Origin: Microbacterium sp. XT11
Lineage (GTDB): Bacteria; Actinomycetota; Actinomycetes; Actinomycetales; Microbacteriaceae
Length of the DNA: 64,000 bases
Assembly: GCF_001513675.1 (NCBI RefSeq)
Contig: NZ_CP013859.1
Span: 125,081-189,080 of the forward strand
Direction: 5' to 3'
The notes beneath the pieces are model-generated. The model saw nothing but the letters and a program-made list of their open reading frames with translations. It made no database searches and was not told the DNA's origin. Shown piece by piece: positions 55,373 to 62,949 of the stretch (its first letter is position 1; the number at the start of each line of letters is the position of its first letter). The translations under genes were made by a program, and so were the position numbers.

Positions 55373-56434
55373 TCAGCTGGAGCGCTCGGCGAGGGTCTCT
55401 GCGAACCGGGTCAGCGCGTCGCGCACCGTGCCCTTGGGCAGGGGTGCGAGCGCGTCGATCGCGTCGCGAGTCCAGGCGAGGGCGAGCTCGAGCGTCTTGT
55501 GGGTGACGGCGTGGTCGCGCAGTTCGGCGAGCGGTCCGTCGAGGATCGACGGGTCCTCTCCCCCGGCGATGCGGGCCACACCCTCGTCGATACGCCGCGC
55601 GAGGTCGACCGACGCCTCATCGCTCTCGGCCTTCAGCAGCAGGTACGGCATGGTCGGCACGCCGGCGCGCAGATCGGTGCCCGGCACCTTGCCCGTGTCC
55701 TCCGGCTTGGCGGAGAGGTCGATCACGTCGTCGAGCAGCTGGAACGCGACGCCGATCTTCTCGCCATAGACGCGCATCGGCTCTTCGTACTCCGTCGGCG
55801 CGTTCGAGAAGATGACGCCGGCCTGCGTCGCCGCGGCGATGAGCGAGCCAGTCTTGTCGGCGAGCACCTGGATGTAGAAGTCGATCGGCTCGTCGTCGGG
55901 CTGCGCGCCGATCGTCTCGTGCATCTGCCCCAGCACGAGGCGCTCGAACGTGTCGGCCTGCAGCCGGATGGCGCGGTCGCCGTGGCGCGACATCAGCTGG
56001 CTGGCGCGCGAGAAGAGGATGTCGCCGGTGAGGATCGCGATGCTGTTGCCCCACACGGCGTGCGCGGCGGGGACACCGCGGCGACGGTCGGCGCCGTCCA
56101 TGACGTCGTCGTGGTACAGCGACCCCAGGTGCGTCATCTCCAGCGCCTTCGCGACGTCGATGACGGCATCCGTGTTGCCCTCGCCCAGCTGGGCGGACAG
56201 CAGCGTCAGCACGGGACGGATGCGCTTGCCCCCGGCCTCGTAGAGGTAGCGGCTCGCGGCGTCGGCGAGCGGGTCGGCGACGCGCACGTCTTCGGCGAGC
56301 CCCGTCTCGACGAGTTCGAGCCCTTCTTCGATGCGGCGGGCGACGCGGCGGGCTGCGGGCCCGACGAACACGCGGTCGCTGAAGCCGAGACGGCTCGCGA
56401 GTCGCGAACCCGGGGCGGTGGGGCTCGAAGTCAC
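55373..56434 (-). CDS. Polyprenyl diphosphate synthase
   Basis: A 353-residue trans-prenyltransferase, probably making the menaquinone side chain. First Asp-rich motif: SLYHDDVMD (with GADRRRG after it); second: FQLLDDVIDLSA. GTG start with TAGGCT (56441-56446) 6 bases upstream, so leaderless. It follows menG in the same direction. Confidence 0.93.
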   Translation of the reverse strand: MTSSPTAPGSRLASRLGFSDRVFVGPAARRVARRIEEGLELVETGLAEDVRVADPLADAASRYLYEAGGKRIRPVLTLLSAQLGEGNTDAVIDVAKALEMTHLGSLYHDDVMDGADRRRGVPAAHAVWGNSIAILTGDILFSRASQLMSRHGDRAIRLQADTFERLVLGQMHETIGAQPDDEPIDFYIQVLADKTGSLIAAATQAGVIFSNAPTEYEEPMRVYGEKIGVAFQLLDDVIDLSAKPEDTGKVPGTDLRAGVPTMPYLLLKAESDEASVDLARRIDEGVARIAGGEDPSILDGPLAELRDHAVTHKTLELALAWTRDAIDALAPLPKGTVRDALTRFAETLAERSS

Positions 56435-56468
56435 GCTCCCAGCCTACCCGGGCCGTGGAGGCGCTCGG

Positions 56469-57194
56469 TCACGCGGATGCTGGCTTGCGGGCCCGGTGCA
56501 GCGCCACGATGCCGAAGGTCAGGTTGCGGTACGCGACGTCGGTCCATCCCGCCTCACGGATCCACGCCGAGAGCGTGCGCTGGTCAGGCCACTCGCGGAT
56601 CGACTCGTTGAGGTAGTCGTATGCTTCGCCGTTCGTGCCCGCCAGGCGTGCCACCCGCGGCAGCACCTGCGCGTTGTAGAAGCGGTAGGCCCCGCGGAAC
56701 AGGCGCCCCGGCGGAGTGGAGAACTCGTTGATCACGAGGCGGCCGCCGGGCTTGGTCACGCGGAACAGCTCGCGCAGGGCACGCTTGGGGTCGTGCACGT
56801 TGCGCAGCGCGTACGACATCGTGACCGCGTCGAACTCGTCGTCGGCGAACGGCAGGTTCTCGGCATCCGCCTGCACGAACGACAGATTGCGGATGCTGCC
56901 GTGACGCCGGCGCCCCTCCGCGAGCATGCCGGGAGAGAAGTCGGCAGCGACGACCTGTGCGCCGCTGCGTGCCAGCGAGGCCGACGACGAGCCGGTGCCG
57001 GCGCCGAGGTCGAGGATGAGCTCGCCCGGCTTCGGGGCGACGGCGCGGGTGGTGGCCGCGCGCCACAGCGCGTCGTTGCCGACCGTCATGACGACGTTGG
57101 TGCGGTCGTAGCCGCGGGCGACCTGGTCGAACATGCCGCTGACGCGGGCCGGGTCTTTGCCGAGGTCTGCGCGGTTGGGCTCTGTCGGGGTCAC
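56469..57194 (-). CDS. menG: Demethylmenaquinone methyltransferase
   Basis: A 241-residue SAM-dependent methyltransferase (UbiE/MenG) for the last menaquinone step. SAM motif LILDLGAGTGSSSASLA; family signatures YDRTNVVMTVGNDALWR and AVTMSYALRNVHDPKRAL. GTG start with TAGACT (57201-57206) 6 bases upstream and no Shine-Dalgarno. Confidence 0.93.
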   Translation of the reverse strand: MTPTEPNRADLGKDPARVSGMFDQVARGYDRTNVVMTVGNDALWRAATTRAVAPKPGELILDLGAGTGSSSASLARSGAQVVAADFSPGMLAEGRRRHGSIRNLSFVQADAENLPFADDEFDAVTMSYALRNVHDPKRALRELFRVTKPGGRLVINEFSTPPGRLFRGAYRFYNAQVLPRVARLAGTNGEAYDYLNESIREWPDQRTLSAWIREAGWTDVAYRNLTFGIVALHRARKPASA

Positions 57195-57298
57195 CCGTTC
57201 AGTCTAGGCGCGCGGGCTGGGCATCCGCCCGGGGCTGTCGGGGGTCGAGGGCATGCGGCGAGCGCGTTGCGCCGCGCGGGCGTGGAGGGCGTCCTGGG

Positions 57299-57856
57299 TC
57301 AGAGCGGACGCGCGAGGCCGAGCGCTTCGAGCCGGTCGAGCCAGGGGTCGGCCGTCGCGTCATCGAACGGCGCCACCCGGTCGCGCACCCGCTGCTCGAG
57401 GTCGAGCGCCAGCGCCTCCAGCGTGGACATCACCTCACGCGGGTAGCCATACAGCGCGCTGTGCTCTGCCCACTCGTCGCGGTCGTCGACCCACGTGCCC
57501 CGCTCCGACTCGACCCGGATGACGTCGAGATCCATGTCGATGCCGGTGACGAGGAGCGGGTCGTCGGACCATCCGATCTCCCACCCCAGATCGATGTACA
57601 CCCGCATGCCCTTCGGATGTCGGCGGTTCACGGTGAGCGCGAAGTCGCCCTGCCGCGGGACGAGCGTCACGTTGGGCGAGGCCGCGAAGAACTCCGCGCC
57701 GGGCCGCGCACTGTGCCACCCGGCCGGCTGGCCGACCCAGTCGCCCCAGGCATCCGCGCCGAGGTACACGCACTCGTGCCGCCAGTGCGGCGACCCGTCC
57801 CACTTGCGCCACTGGAAGACGATCTCGGTGCCGGGTGCCGGGCGGGCGTCGCTCAT
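57299..57856 (-). CDS. DUF402 domain protein
   Basis: A 185-residue protein with the DUF402 fold (YIDLGWEIGWSDDPLLVTGIDMDLDVIRV), related to FomD-type and nucleoside phosphatase-like proteins; the function is unknown. ATG 57856 has TACGGT (57863-57868) 6 bases upstream, a leaderless pattern. Its -35 position falls inside the 25-bp inverted repeat of the divergent spacer. The frame upstream of ATG is that repeat, not protein. Confidence 0.8.
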   Translation of the reverse strand: MSDARPAPGTEIVFQWRKWDGSPHWRHECVYLGADAWGDWVGQPAGWHSARPGAEFFAASPNVTLVPRQGDFALTVNRRHPKGMRVYIDLGWEIGWSDDPLLVTGIDMDLDVIRVESERGTWVDDRDEWAEHSALYGYPREVMSTLEALALDLEQRVRDRVAPFDDATADPWLDRLEALGLARPL

Positions 57857-57878
57857 CTCCCCACCGTATTCCCCGCCC

Positions 57879-57941
57879 CGCTCAGGTATGAGTTGTGGTC
57901 GGATTTTCGGCGAATTTCCGACCACAACTCATACCTGAGCG
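57879..57941. repeat. 25-bp perfect inverted repeat in divergent spacer
   Basis: Arms 57879-57903 and 57917-57941 are exact reverse complements, with a 13-base centre. The genes on both sides diverge, so it is not a terminator. Confidence 0.95.
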
Positions 57942-57972
57942 AGGGGCGAGGGGCGAGGGGCGAGGGGCGGGG
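57940..57972 (+). repeat. Heptad tandem repeat with G-quadruplex motif
   Basis: Four copies of CGAGGGG (57940-57967) followed by CGGGG. The plus strand holds four GGGG runs separated by CGA, a canonical four-tetrad G-quadruplex pattern, overlapping the -35 position of menF. Confidence 0.9.
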
Positions 57973-57987
57973 AACTAGGCTGGGAGG

Positions 57988-59319
57988 GTGAGCAGCAGGC
58001 TGGTCGTGACGACCCGCGAGATCGATCCGGTCGAAGATCCCCTCGCCTACGCGGATGCCGCAGCACCCCTCGTGTGGCTGCGACGCGGCGACGGCATCGT
58101 CGCAGCCGGATCCGGAGTCGCGGCGACGATCCGCGTCCCCGCGGGAGCCGACGGCATCCGCTCCGCCGTGATCGCCGAAGCCTGGCGCGGCCTCACGTGC
58201 GATGCCGAGATCGACGATCCCGTCGGACTCCCCGGCACCGGCCTCGTCGCGTTCGGCGCCCTGACTTTCGACGAGCGCTCGTCGGCCGACAGCGTGCTGA
58301 TCGTCCCGAGCGCCGTGATCGGGCGCCACCGCGGACGCACCTGGCTCACCCGCATCCGCACCACCGACCCCGACCCCACCGACACCACCGCCACCGATCC
58401 CACCGACACCGGCGCCGGCGCCGCCGACCCCACCGCCGCCGACCCCAGCCCCACCGACACCGGGATGCCGGATCCGCGCGAGTACGGTCCGCACTGGGCG
58501 GGAACGGTCGGCCCCGGCGCGCAGAGCCCCCAGGGCTATCAGGACTCCGTGCGCCGCGCGCTCGAGCGCATCGCCCGCGGCGAGGTCAGCAAGGTCGTCC
58601 TCGCCAGAGACCTCACGGGGACGATCCCCGCGGCATCCGATCTGCGCAGACTGGTGCGCGCGCTCTCCACGGGCTACCCCGACACCTGGGCCTTCGCCGT
58701 CGACGGCCTCATCGGCGCGAGCCCGGAGACCCTGGTGACCGTGCAGAACCGCACCGTCACGGCGCGCGTCCTCGCCGGCACGATCGGACGAGGAGCGGAT
58801 GCCGACGCCGACACGGCCGCTTCCGCCTCGCTCGCGTCGAGCACGAAGGACCTCGATGAACACCAGTACGCCGTGCAGAGCGTGCTCGCGTCGCTGCGCC
58901 CGCACACGCGCGCGCTCGCGGCCAGCGAGCAGCCGTTCCTGCTGAAGCTGCCGAACCTGTTCCACCTCGCGACCGACGTCGAAGGCGAGCTCGCCGAGGG
59001 CGGCTCCTCGCTCGACCTCATCGGGGCGCTGCATCCGACCGCCGCCGTCGCGGGAACCCCCACCGATGCCGCGATCGAGGCGATCCGCGAGCTGGAGCCG
59101 TTCGACCGCGGCCGCTACGCCGGACCGGTGGGCTGGGTCGACGCGGCAGGCAACGGCGAGTGGGCGATCGCGCTGCGCTGCGCGCAGTTCACCGCCGGAT
59201 CGGACGACATCGCGGTCACCGCATACGCGGGCGCCGGCATCGTGTCGGGATCGGATCCGGAGTCGGAGCTGCTTGAGACGCGGGTGAAGTTCCGCCCGCT
59301 CGTCGACGCCCTCGCCTGA
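57988..59319 (+). CDS. menF: Isochorismate synthase
   Basis: A 443-residue chorismate-utilising enzyme making isochorismate for menaquinone (or, less likely, siderophore). Motifs: GEVSKVVLARDL, GASPETLVTVQNRTVTARVLAGT, STKDLDEHQYAV, LHPTAAVAGTP and YAGAGIVSGSDPESE. Residues about 126-160 are an Asp/Pro/Thr-rich low-complexity insert. The GTG start has TAGGCT (57976-57981) exactly 6 bases upstream, so the GGGAGG touching it is spacer rather than a Shine-Dalgarno. Confidence 0.9.
   Translation: MSSRLVVTTREIDPVEDPLAYADAAAPLVWLRRGDGIVAAGSGVAATIRVPAGADGIRSAVIAEAWRGLTCDAEIDDPVGLPGTGLVAFGALTFDERSSADSVLIVPSAVIGRHRGRTWLTRIRTTDPDPTDTTATDPTDTGAGAADPTAADPSPTDTGMPDPREYGPHWAGTVGPGAQSPQGYQDSVRRALERIARGEVSKVVLARDLTGTIPAASDLRRLVRALSTGYPDTWAFAVDGLIGASPETLVTVQNRTVTARVLAGTIGRGADADADTAASASLASSTKDLDEHQYAVQSVLASLRPHTRALAASEQPFLLKLPNLFHLATDVEGELAEGGSSLDLIGALHPTAAVAGTPTDAAIEAIRELEPFDRGRYAGPVGWVDAAGNGEWAIALRCAQFTAGSDDIAVTAYAGAGIVSGSDPESELLETRVKFRPLVDALA
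58363..58466 (+). repeat. Low-complexity ACC/GAC/CCC tract within menF
   Basis: A degenerate repeat of ACCGACCCC-like units coding for a DP/PTD/TATDPTDT-type linker between the N-terminal part and the catalytic domain of MenF. Confidence 0.8.
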
Positions 59320-59367
59320 GCCTCGCCCGGCCGCGCCGAGCCGGCGAAGCCGCCGGCAGTCCGCCGC

Positions 59368-60210
59368 TCAGGTCGCGGCGAGGCGCTTCTTCTCGGCCTC
59401 GATGTCGAAGTCGGCCGCCGGCCACTGCGGATCGATGTCCTGCAGCGCCGCGAGCAGCAGCTCCTGCACCGCCAGACGCGCATACCACTTGTGGTTCGCG
59501 GGGACCACGTGCCACGGTGCGACCTCGGTCGATGTCCGCTCGAACACCGTCTGGTACGCCTGCATGTACTCGGGCCAGCGCATCCGCTCGTCCACGTCGC
59601 CCGGGTTGTACTTCCAGTACTTGTCCGGGCGTTCGAGCCGCTCCATGAGCCGTTCCTTCTGCTCCTCCGGTGAGATGTGCAGCATCACCTTCACCAGCCG
59701 GATGCCGGAAGACGCCGCCTCGGCCTCGAACGCGTTGATCGCGTCGTAGCGCCGCTCGATCTCGTCGGCCGGAGCCAGAGCCCGCACGCGCGCGATGAGC
59801 ACGTCTTCATAGTGGGAGCGGTCGAACACCCCGATGAACCCCGGCTCCGGCAGCCGACGGGCAACGCGCCACAGGAAGTCGTGCTCGAGCTCCTCGGGCG
59901 TCGGGGCCTTGAACGCCGACAGCGCCACGCCCTGCGGATCGACGCCGCCCACCACGTGCCGCACGATGCCGCCCTTGCCTGCCGAGTCCATGGCCTGCAG
60001 CACCAGCAGCACGGAGTCGGCTGCGATGCCCGACCGGCTCTGCGCGAAGAGGCGCTCCTGAAGCTCGTTGAGCTCGACGAGCCCGGCGGCGAGGTCTTTC
60101 TTCCCCTGCGACTTGCCGCCGGAGTACCCGGGAGTGGAGTCGGCGTCGACGTCGTCGAGTCGGAATCCCTCCTCGACGCGGAGCATGCGAGTCCAGGCGT
60201 GCGCGTTCAT
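59368..60210 (-). CDS. ppk2: Polyphosphate kinase 2 family protein
   Basis: A 280-residue PPK2, which transfers phosphate between polyphosphate and nucleotides. Walker A LVLQAMDSAGKGG (about 69-81), Walker B VFDRSHYEDVL and the lid region with WKYNPGDVDERMRW. Single-domain class I or III; the direction is not decidable from sequence. ATG 60210 chosen; CATGAT lies 6 bases upstream. Confidence 0.9.
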   Translation of the reverse strand: MNAHAWTRMLRVEEGFRLDDVDADSTPGYSGGKSQGKKDLAAGLVELNELQERLFAQSRSGIAADSVLLVLQAMDSAGKGGIVRHVVGGVDPQGVALSAFKAPTPEELEHDFLWRVARRLPEPGFIGVFDRSHYEDVLIARVRALAPADEIERRYDAINAFEAEAASSGIRLVKVMLHISPEEQKERLMERLERPDKYWKYNPGDVDERMRWPEYMQAYQTVFERTSTEVAPWHVVPANHKWYARLAVQELLLAALQDIDPQWPAADFDIEAEKKRLAAT

Positions 60211-60226
60211 GCACACATCATGCCAG

Positions 60227-61900
60227 TCAGCGGGCGAGCGGCACCTCGATCAGCTGCCGCCCCGTCACCGGGCCCGTGAGAGCCTGATCGAGCGCCGCAC
60301 GCGTCGTGACCCGCCGGAACTCCCAGCCGTAGGCGGCGGCGAGCGACGCCAGGTCGACGGTGTGCGGCGTGTAGAAGGCGCGGTCGAGATCCGCGGCCGG
60401 CGCGGATGCCGCGACCTCGAGCCCGTCGAAGATCGTTCCTCCGCCGTCGTTGCCCACGATCACCTGCATCCGGGGCTGCGGCTCGTCGGGGGGCAGCAGC
60501 AGCGCGCCGACGTCGTGGAGCAGAGCGAGATCGCCGAGGAGCACCCGCGTCACGCCGTGGGCGCCCTCCGCCTGGCTGGCCACCGCGATGCCGGTGGCGG
60601 TGGCGATGGTTCCGTCGATGCCCGCGAGACCGCGGTTGGCGTGCACCGGCACCTTCTTGCCGGGGAGCACGGCATCCGCCACCCGCACGAGACGCGACGA
60701 GCCGAACACGAGACGGTCATGCGGCCACGTCGCCCGCCACACGGCATCCGCGAGCAGCGCACGGTCGAGCGGGGTGCGCACGGCGTCGAGCTCCGCTCGC
60801 ACGGCCTCGCGCCGGGTCGCAGCGTCGGTCGAGGTGAGACCGTCGGCGTCGGGGGCCGGTGCACTGAGATCGACGGCGAGCGGTGCGGATGCCGAGAGCC
60901 ATTCGCCGAGCCACTCGCGGTCGGTCGGACCGTTCTCGATGCCGAGGGCTGCGGCCGCTCGCGTGCGCCCGTTGAGGTCGAGGGCTTCGCCCCCGTGGCG
61001 GACGGCGATCACGTCGACGTCGGTGCGGGAGATGAGCCTGGCCACCTCACGGCTGAGCGTCGGATGCCCGAAGACGACCACCCGCTCGATGCGGTCGGCG
61101 AGCTCGCGGCGGTTCAGCAGCTCGCGGTAGCCGTGCACGAGATGCCGCCCGAACCGCGCGCCGCTGACCACCTCGGCGATGAGCGGCCATCCGCCGTCGT
61201 GCGCGAGCTGTTCGGCCGCGGGTCCGGCATCCGCCCCCGCGACGACGAGCGTGCGCGGCCCGCGCGCGAGCAGGAAGGGCGGCCCGCTGAGAGCATCCGG
61301 GGCGTCGCCAGGCACGACGTCGATCGCGGGGAGCGCACCTGACAGGGGTTCGCGGGTCGGGAGGTTCACGTGCACCGGACCGGCGACGCCGGCGAGCCCG
61401 TGGCCGTCGGGCGGCAGCTCCGCCCCCACCGCTGCGGCGACCGCGACCGTGGCGAGTCCGGTCCAGTCGCCGTCGCCGGGGACGGGCGCGTCGACCGCCC
61501 AGCGCACGAACGCGCCGAAGAGGCCCGGCTGCACGGTGGCCTGGTTCGCGCCGACCCCGCGGAGCTCGGGCGGGCGGTCGGCGGTCAGCAGGAGAAGCGG
61601 GACGCCGGCGTGGAACGCCTCCATGACCGCAGGCAGCAGATTGCCGACGGCAGTTCCCGAGGTGCACACGACCGCGGCGGGAGCACCCGTCTCCCGCGCG
61701 AGCCCGAGTGCCGTGAAGCCCGCCACGCGCTCGTCGATGCGCACGTGCACGCGCAGCAGGCCGCGGTCGGCCAGCGCGACTGCGGCGAGCGCCAGAGCCT
61801 GCGAGCGCGACCCCGGTGAGAGCACGAGATCGCGCACGCCGTTCGCCACGAGGTCGGCGAGAAGGGATGCCGCCGCATCCGTCGCCGGCGACGCGGTCAC
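60227..61900 (-). CDS. menD: SEPHCHC synthase
   Basis: A 557-residue ThDP enzyme joining 2-oxoglutarate to isochorismate, the step after menF. N-terminal PYR domain (VLSPGSRSQALALAA, GTAVGNLLPAVMEAF), C-terminal PP domain (RGLAGIDGTIATATGIA, LGDLALLHDVGALLL). GTG start overlaps the upstream gene's stop (GTGA). Confidence 0.95.
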   Translation of the reverse strand: MTASPATDAAASLLADLVANGVRDLVLSPGSRSQALALAAVALADRGLLRVHVRIDERVAGFTALGLARETGAPAAVVCTSGTAVGNLLPAVMEAFHAGVPLLLLTADRPPELRGVGANQATVQPGLFGAFVRWAVDAPVPGDGDWTGLATVAVAAAVGAELPPDGHGLAGVAGPVHVNLPTREPLSGALPAIDVVPGDAPDALSGPPFLLARGPRTLVVAGADAGPAAEQLAHDGGWPLIAEVVSGARFGRHLVHGYRELLNRRELADRIERVVVFGHPTLSREVARLISRTDVDVIAVRHGGEALDLNGRTRAAAALGIENGPTDREWLGEWLSASAPLAVDLSAPAPDADGLTSTDAATRREAVRAELDAVRTPLDRALLADAVWRATWPHDRLVFGSSRLVRVADAVLPGKKVPVHANRGLAGIDGTIATATGIAVASQAEGAHGVTRVLLGDLALLHDVGALLLPPDEPQPRMQVIVGNDGGGTIFDGLEVAASAPAADLDRAFYTPHTVDLASLAAAYGWEFRRVTTRAALDQALTGPVTGRQLIEVPLAR

Positions 61901-62244
61901 GGACGAGGGTCCGTCGTCGAGCCGTCGTTCTCGTCGTCGAGGCGGGCGAGCTCGGCCTCCAGCTGAGCGATGCGCGCGTCCTGCTCCGACCGGCTGAGGC
62001 TGCGCAGGAACTCGGGGTCGTCGTCGGGGGCACGAAGGCGTTCGCCCTCTCCGTCGGCGCGGCGCCGACGGCCCAGCGCGAACCAGAGCACTCCGCCGAT
62101 CACCGGGATGAGGATGACGATGGCGATCCAGGCGGACTTCGACACACCTCGGTGCCGCGTCGCCGGCTGCGCGGCGCAGTCGACGATGCTGAACACCCAG
62201 AACACGACGGCCAGGAAGCCGCCGATGATCAACAGTCTCGCCAC
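61897..62244 (-). CDS. PLDc_N-domain membrane protein
   Basis: A 115-residue protein with two membrane helices of the phospholipase D nuclease N-terminal (PLDc_N) type (LLIIGGFLAVVFWVFSIVDC, then KSAWIAIVILIPVIGGVLWFALG) and a coiled-coil tail (QDARIAQLEAELARLDDEN). GTG start with TACACT (62251-62256) 6 bases upstream. It heads an operon with menD; genes like it are often found near menaquinone genes. Confidence 0.8.
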   Translation of the reverse strand: MARLLIIGGFLAVVFWVFSIVDCAAQPATRHRGVSKSAWIAIVILIPVIGGVLWFALGRRRRADGEGERLRAPDDDPEFLRSLSRSEQDARIAQLEAELARLDDENDGSTTDPRP

Positions 62245-62302
62245 TCTTTCAGTGTAGGCGCGTTCGGCGCGTGCGGCTCCGCGAGCGTCAACACGACCTC
62301 TT

Positions 62303-62328
62303 GACACATTCGTCTAGACGAATGTGTC
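62303..62328. promoter_or_regulatory. 26-bp perfect palindrome, TetR-type operator
   Basis: GACACATTCGTCT followed directly by its reverse complement. It touches the start codon of the TetR remnant and begins within a TTGACA box (62301-62306). Size and symmetry fit a TetR dimer site. Confidence 0.75.
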
Positions 62329-62766
62329 GTGGCGAAGGCGCTCGTCTTCGACGAAGACGACGAGCAGCGCGAGCGGCTCCTCTCCCCCGTGCGCGACCGT
62401 GCGGACGGCGTCGGGATCAGCCGCGCGATCCGCGACCTGTACGCCGCCGAGGTGAACGCGAACGTCGACGAGCACGGCGAGGACGTGGCGCGGGTGTTCA
62501 TGCGCTTCCTCAACGCCACGCCCGCACTGCGGGACTACGCCGCGAAGATGTGGCTACGGCACGAAGACGCCCTCGCCGCGGCGATCGCCGACGAGCTCGG
62601 CCTGCCCGCACCCACGCGCGAGATCCGCGTCTACTCGCGATTCGTGCTGCAGCTGCAGCTGCTGGTGACCGACAGCGACGACCCGCTCGCGACGCTCGAC
62701 GCCGGGTTCGCGGTGCTCGAGAACGGATGGGGCGAGACGGAGGGGCAGCTGCGCGGCCGCGCGTAG
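62329..62766 (+). pseudogene. TetR-family regulator lacking its DNA-binding domain
   Basis: A 145-residue frame whose first residues (AKALVFDEDDEQRERLL) match the point just after the helix-turn-helix in TetR proteins (there preceded by a YRYFPSKE-like end). The rest is a typical TetR C-terminal domain (LNATPALRDYAAKMWLRHEDALAAAIADELGL). About 50 N-terminal residues are missing, and the GTG directly abuts an intact operator-like palindrome. Most likely a deletion remnant; a DNA-free dominant-negative protein is the alternative. Confidence 0.6.
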
Positions 62767-62782
62767 CCGGAGGCCCTTCTCG

Positions 62783-62855
62783 ACGCGACGGCGGGAGTCG
62801 AACCCGCAGCGCTGCCGGGTATGAGCCGGAGCCCGGGACCACCCGGATCGCCGCG
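62783..62855 (-). tRNA. tRNA-like gene with CAT anticodon (tRNA-Met-like)
   Basis: The minus strand folds as a cloverleaf: 7-bp acceptor stem (one G-T), D stem CCGG/CCGG with GG in a short loop, anticodon loop CTCATAC (CAT), T stem GCGGG/CCCGC with loop TTCGACT. Oddities are A instead of T at position 8, a 6-base D loop and a T-C mismatch atop the anticodon stem. It may be a divergent or decayed tRNA. Confidence 0.55.
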
Positions 62856-62912
62856 ATGACCCCGACGCTACCGGCCACGGGTGGCGAAGGCCAGGGGCGT
62901 TGCCTGGGATAA

Positions 62913-62947
62913 CGCTCCGAGTCGGCGGATGACGCCGGCCCGGAGCG
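62913..62947 (-). terminator. Terminator after the partial glycosyltransferase gene
   Basis: A nested hairpin (CGCTCCG at 62913-62919 with 62941-62947, inner CGGCG/CGCCG) right after the stop of the minus-strand gene. Confidence 0.6.
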
Positions 62948-62949
62948 CC

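Noticed and set aside
52739..56611. 1290-codon open frame on the plus strand
   Set aside because: It is antisense to the hydrolase, fprA, prenyl synthase and menG genes, all with clear motifs. Its protein is Arg/Val/Asp-rich and repeat-free of any family, a usual artefact of high GC.
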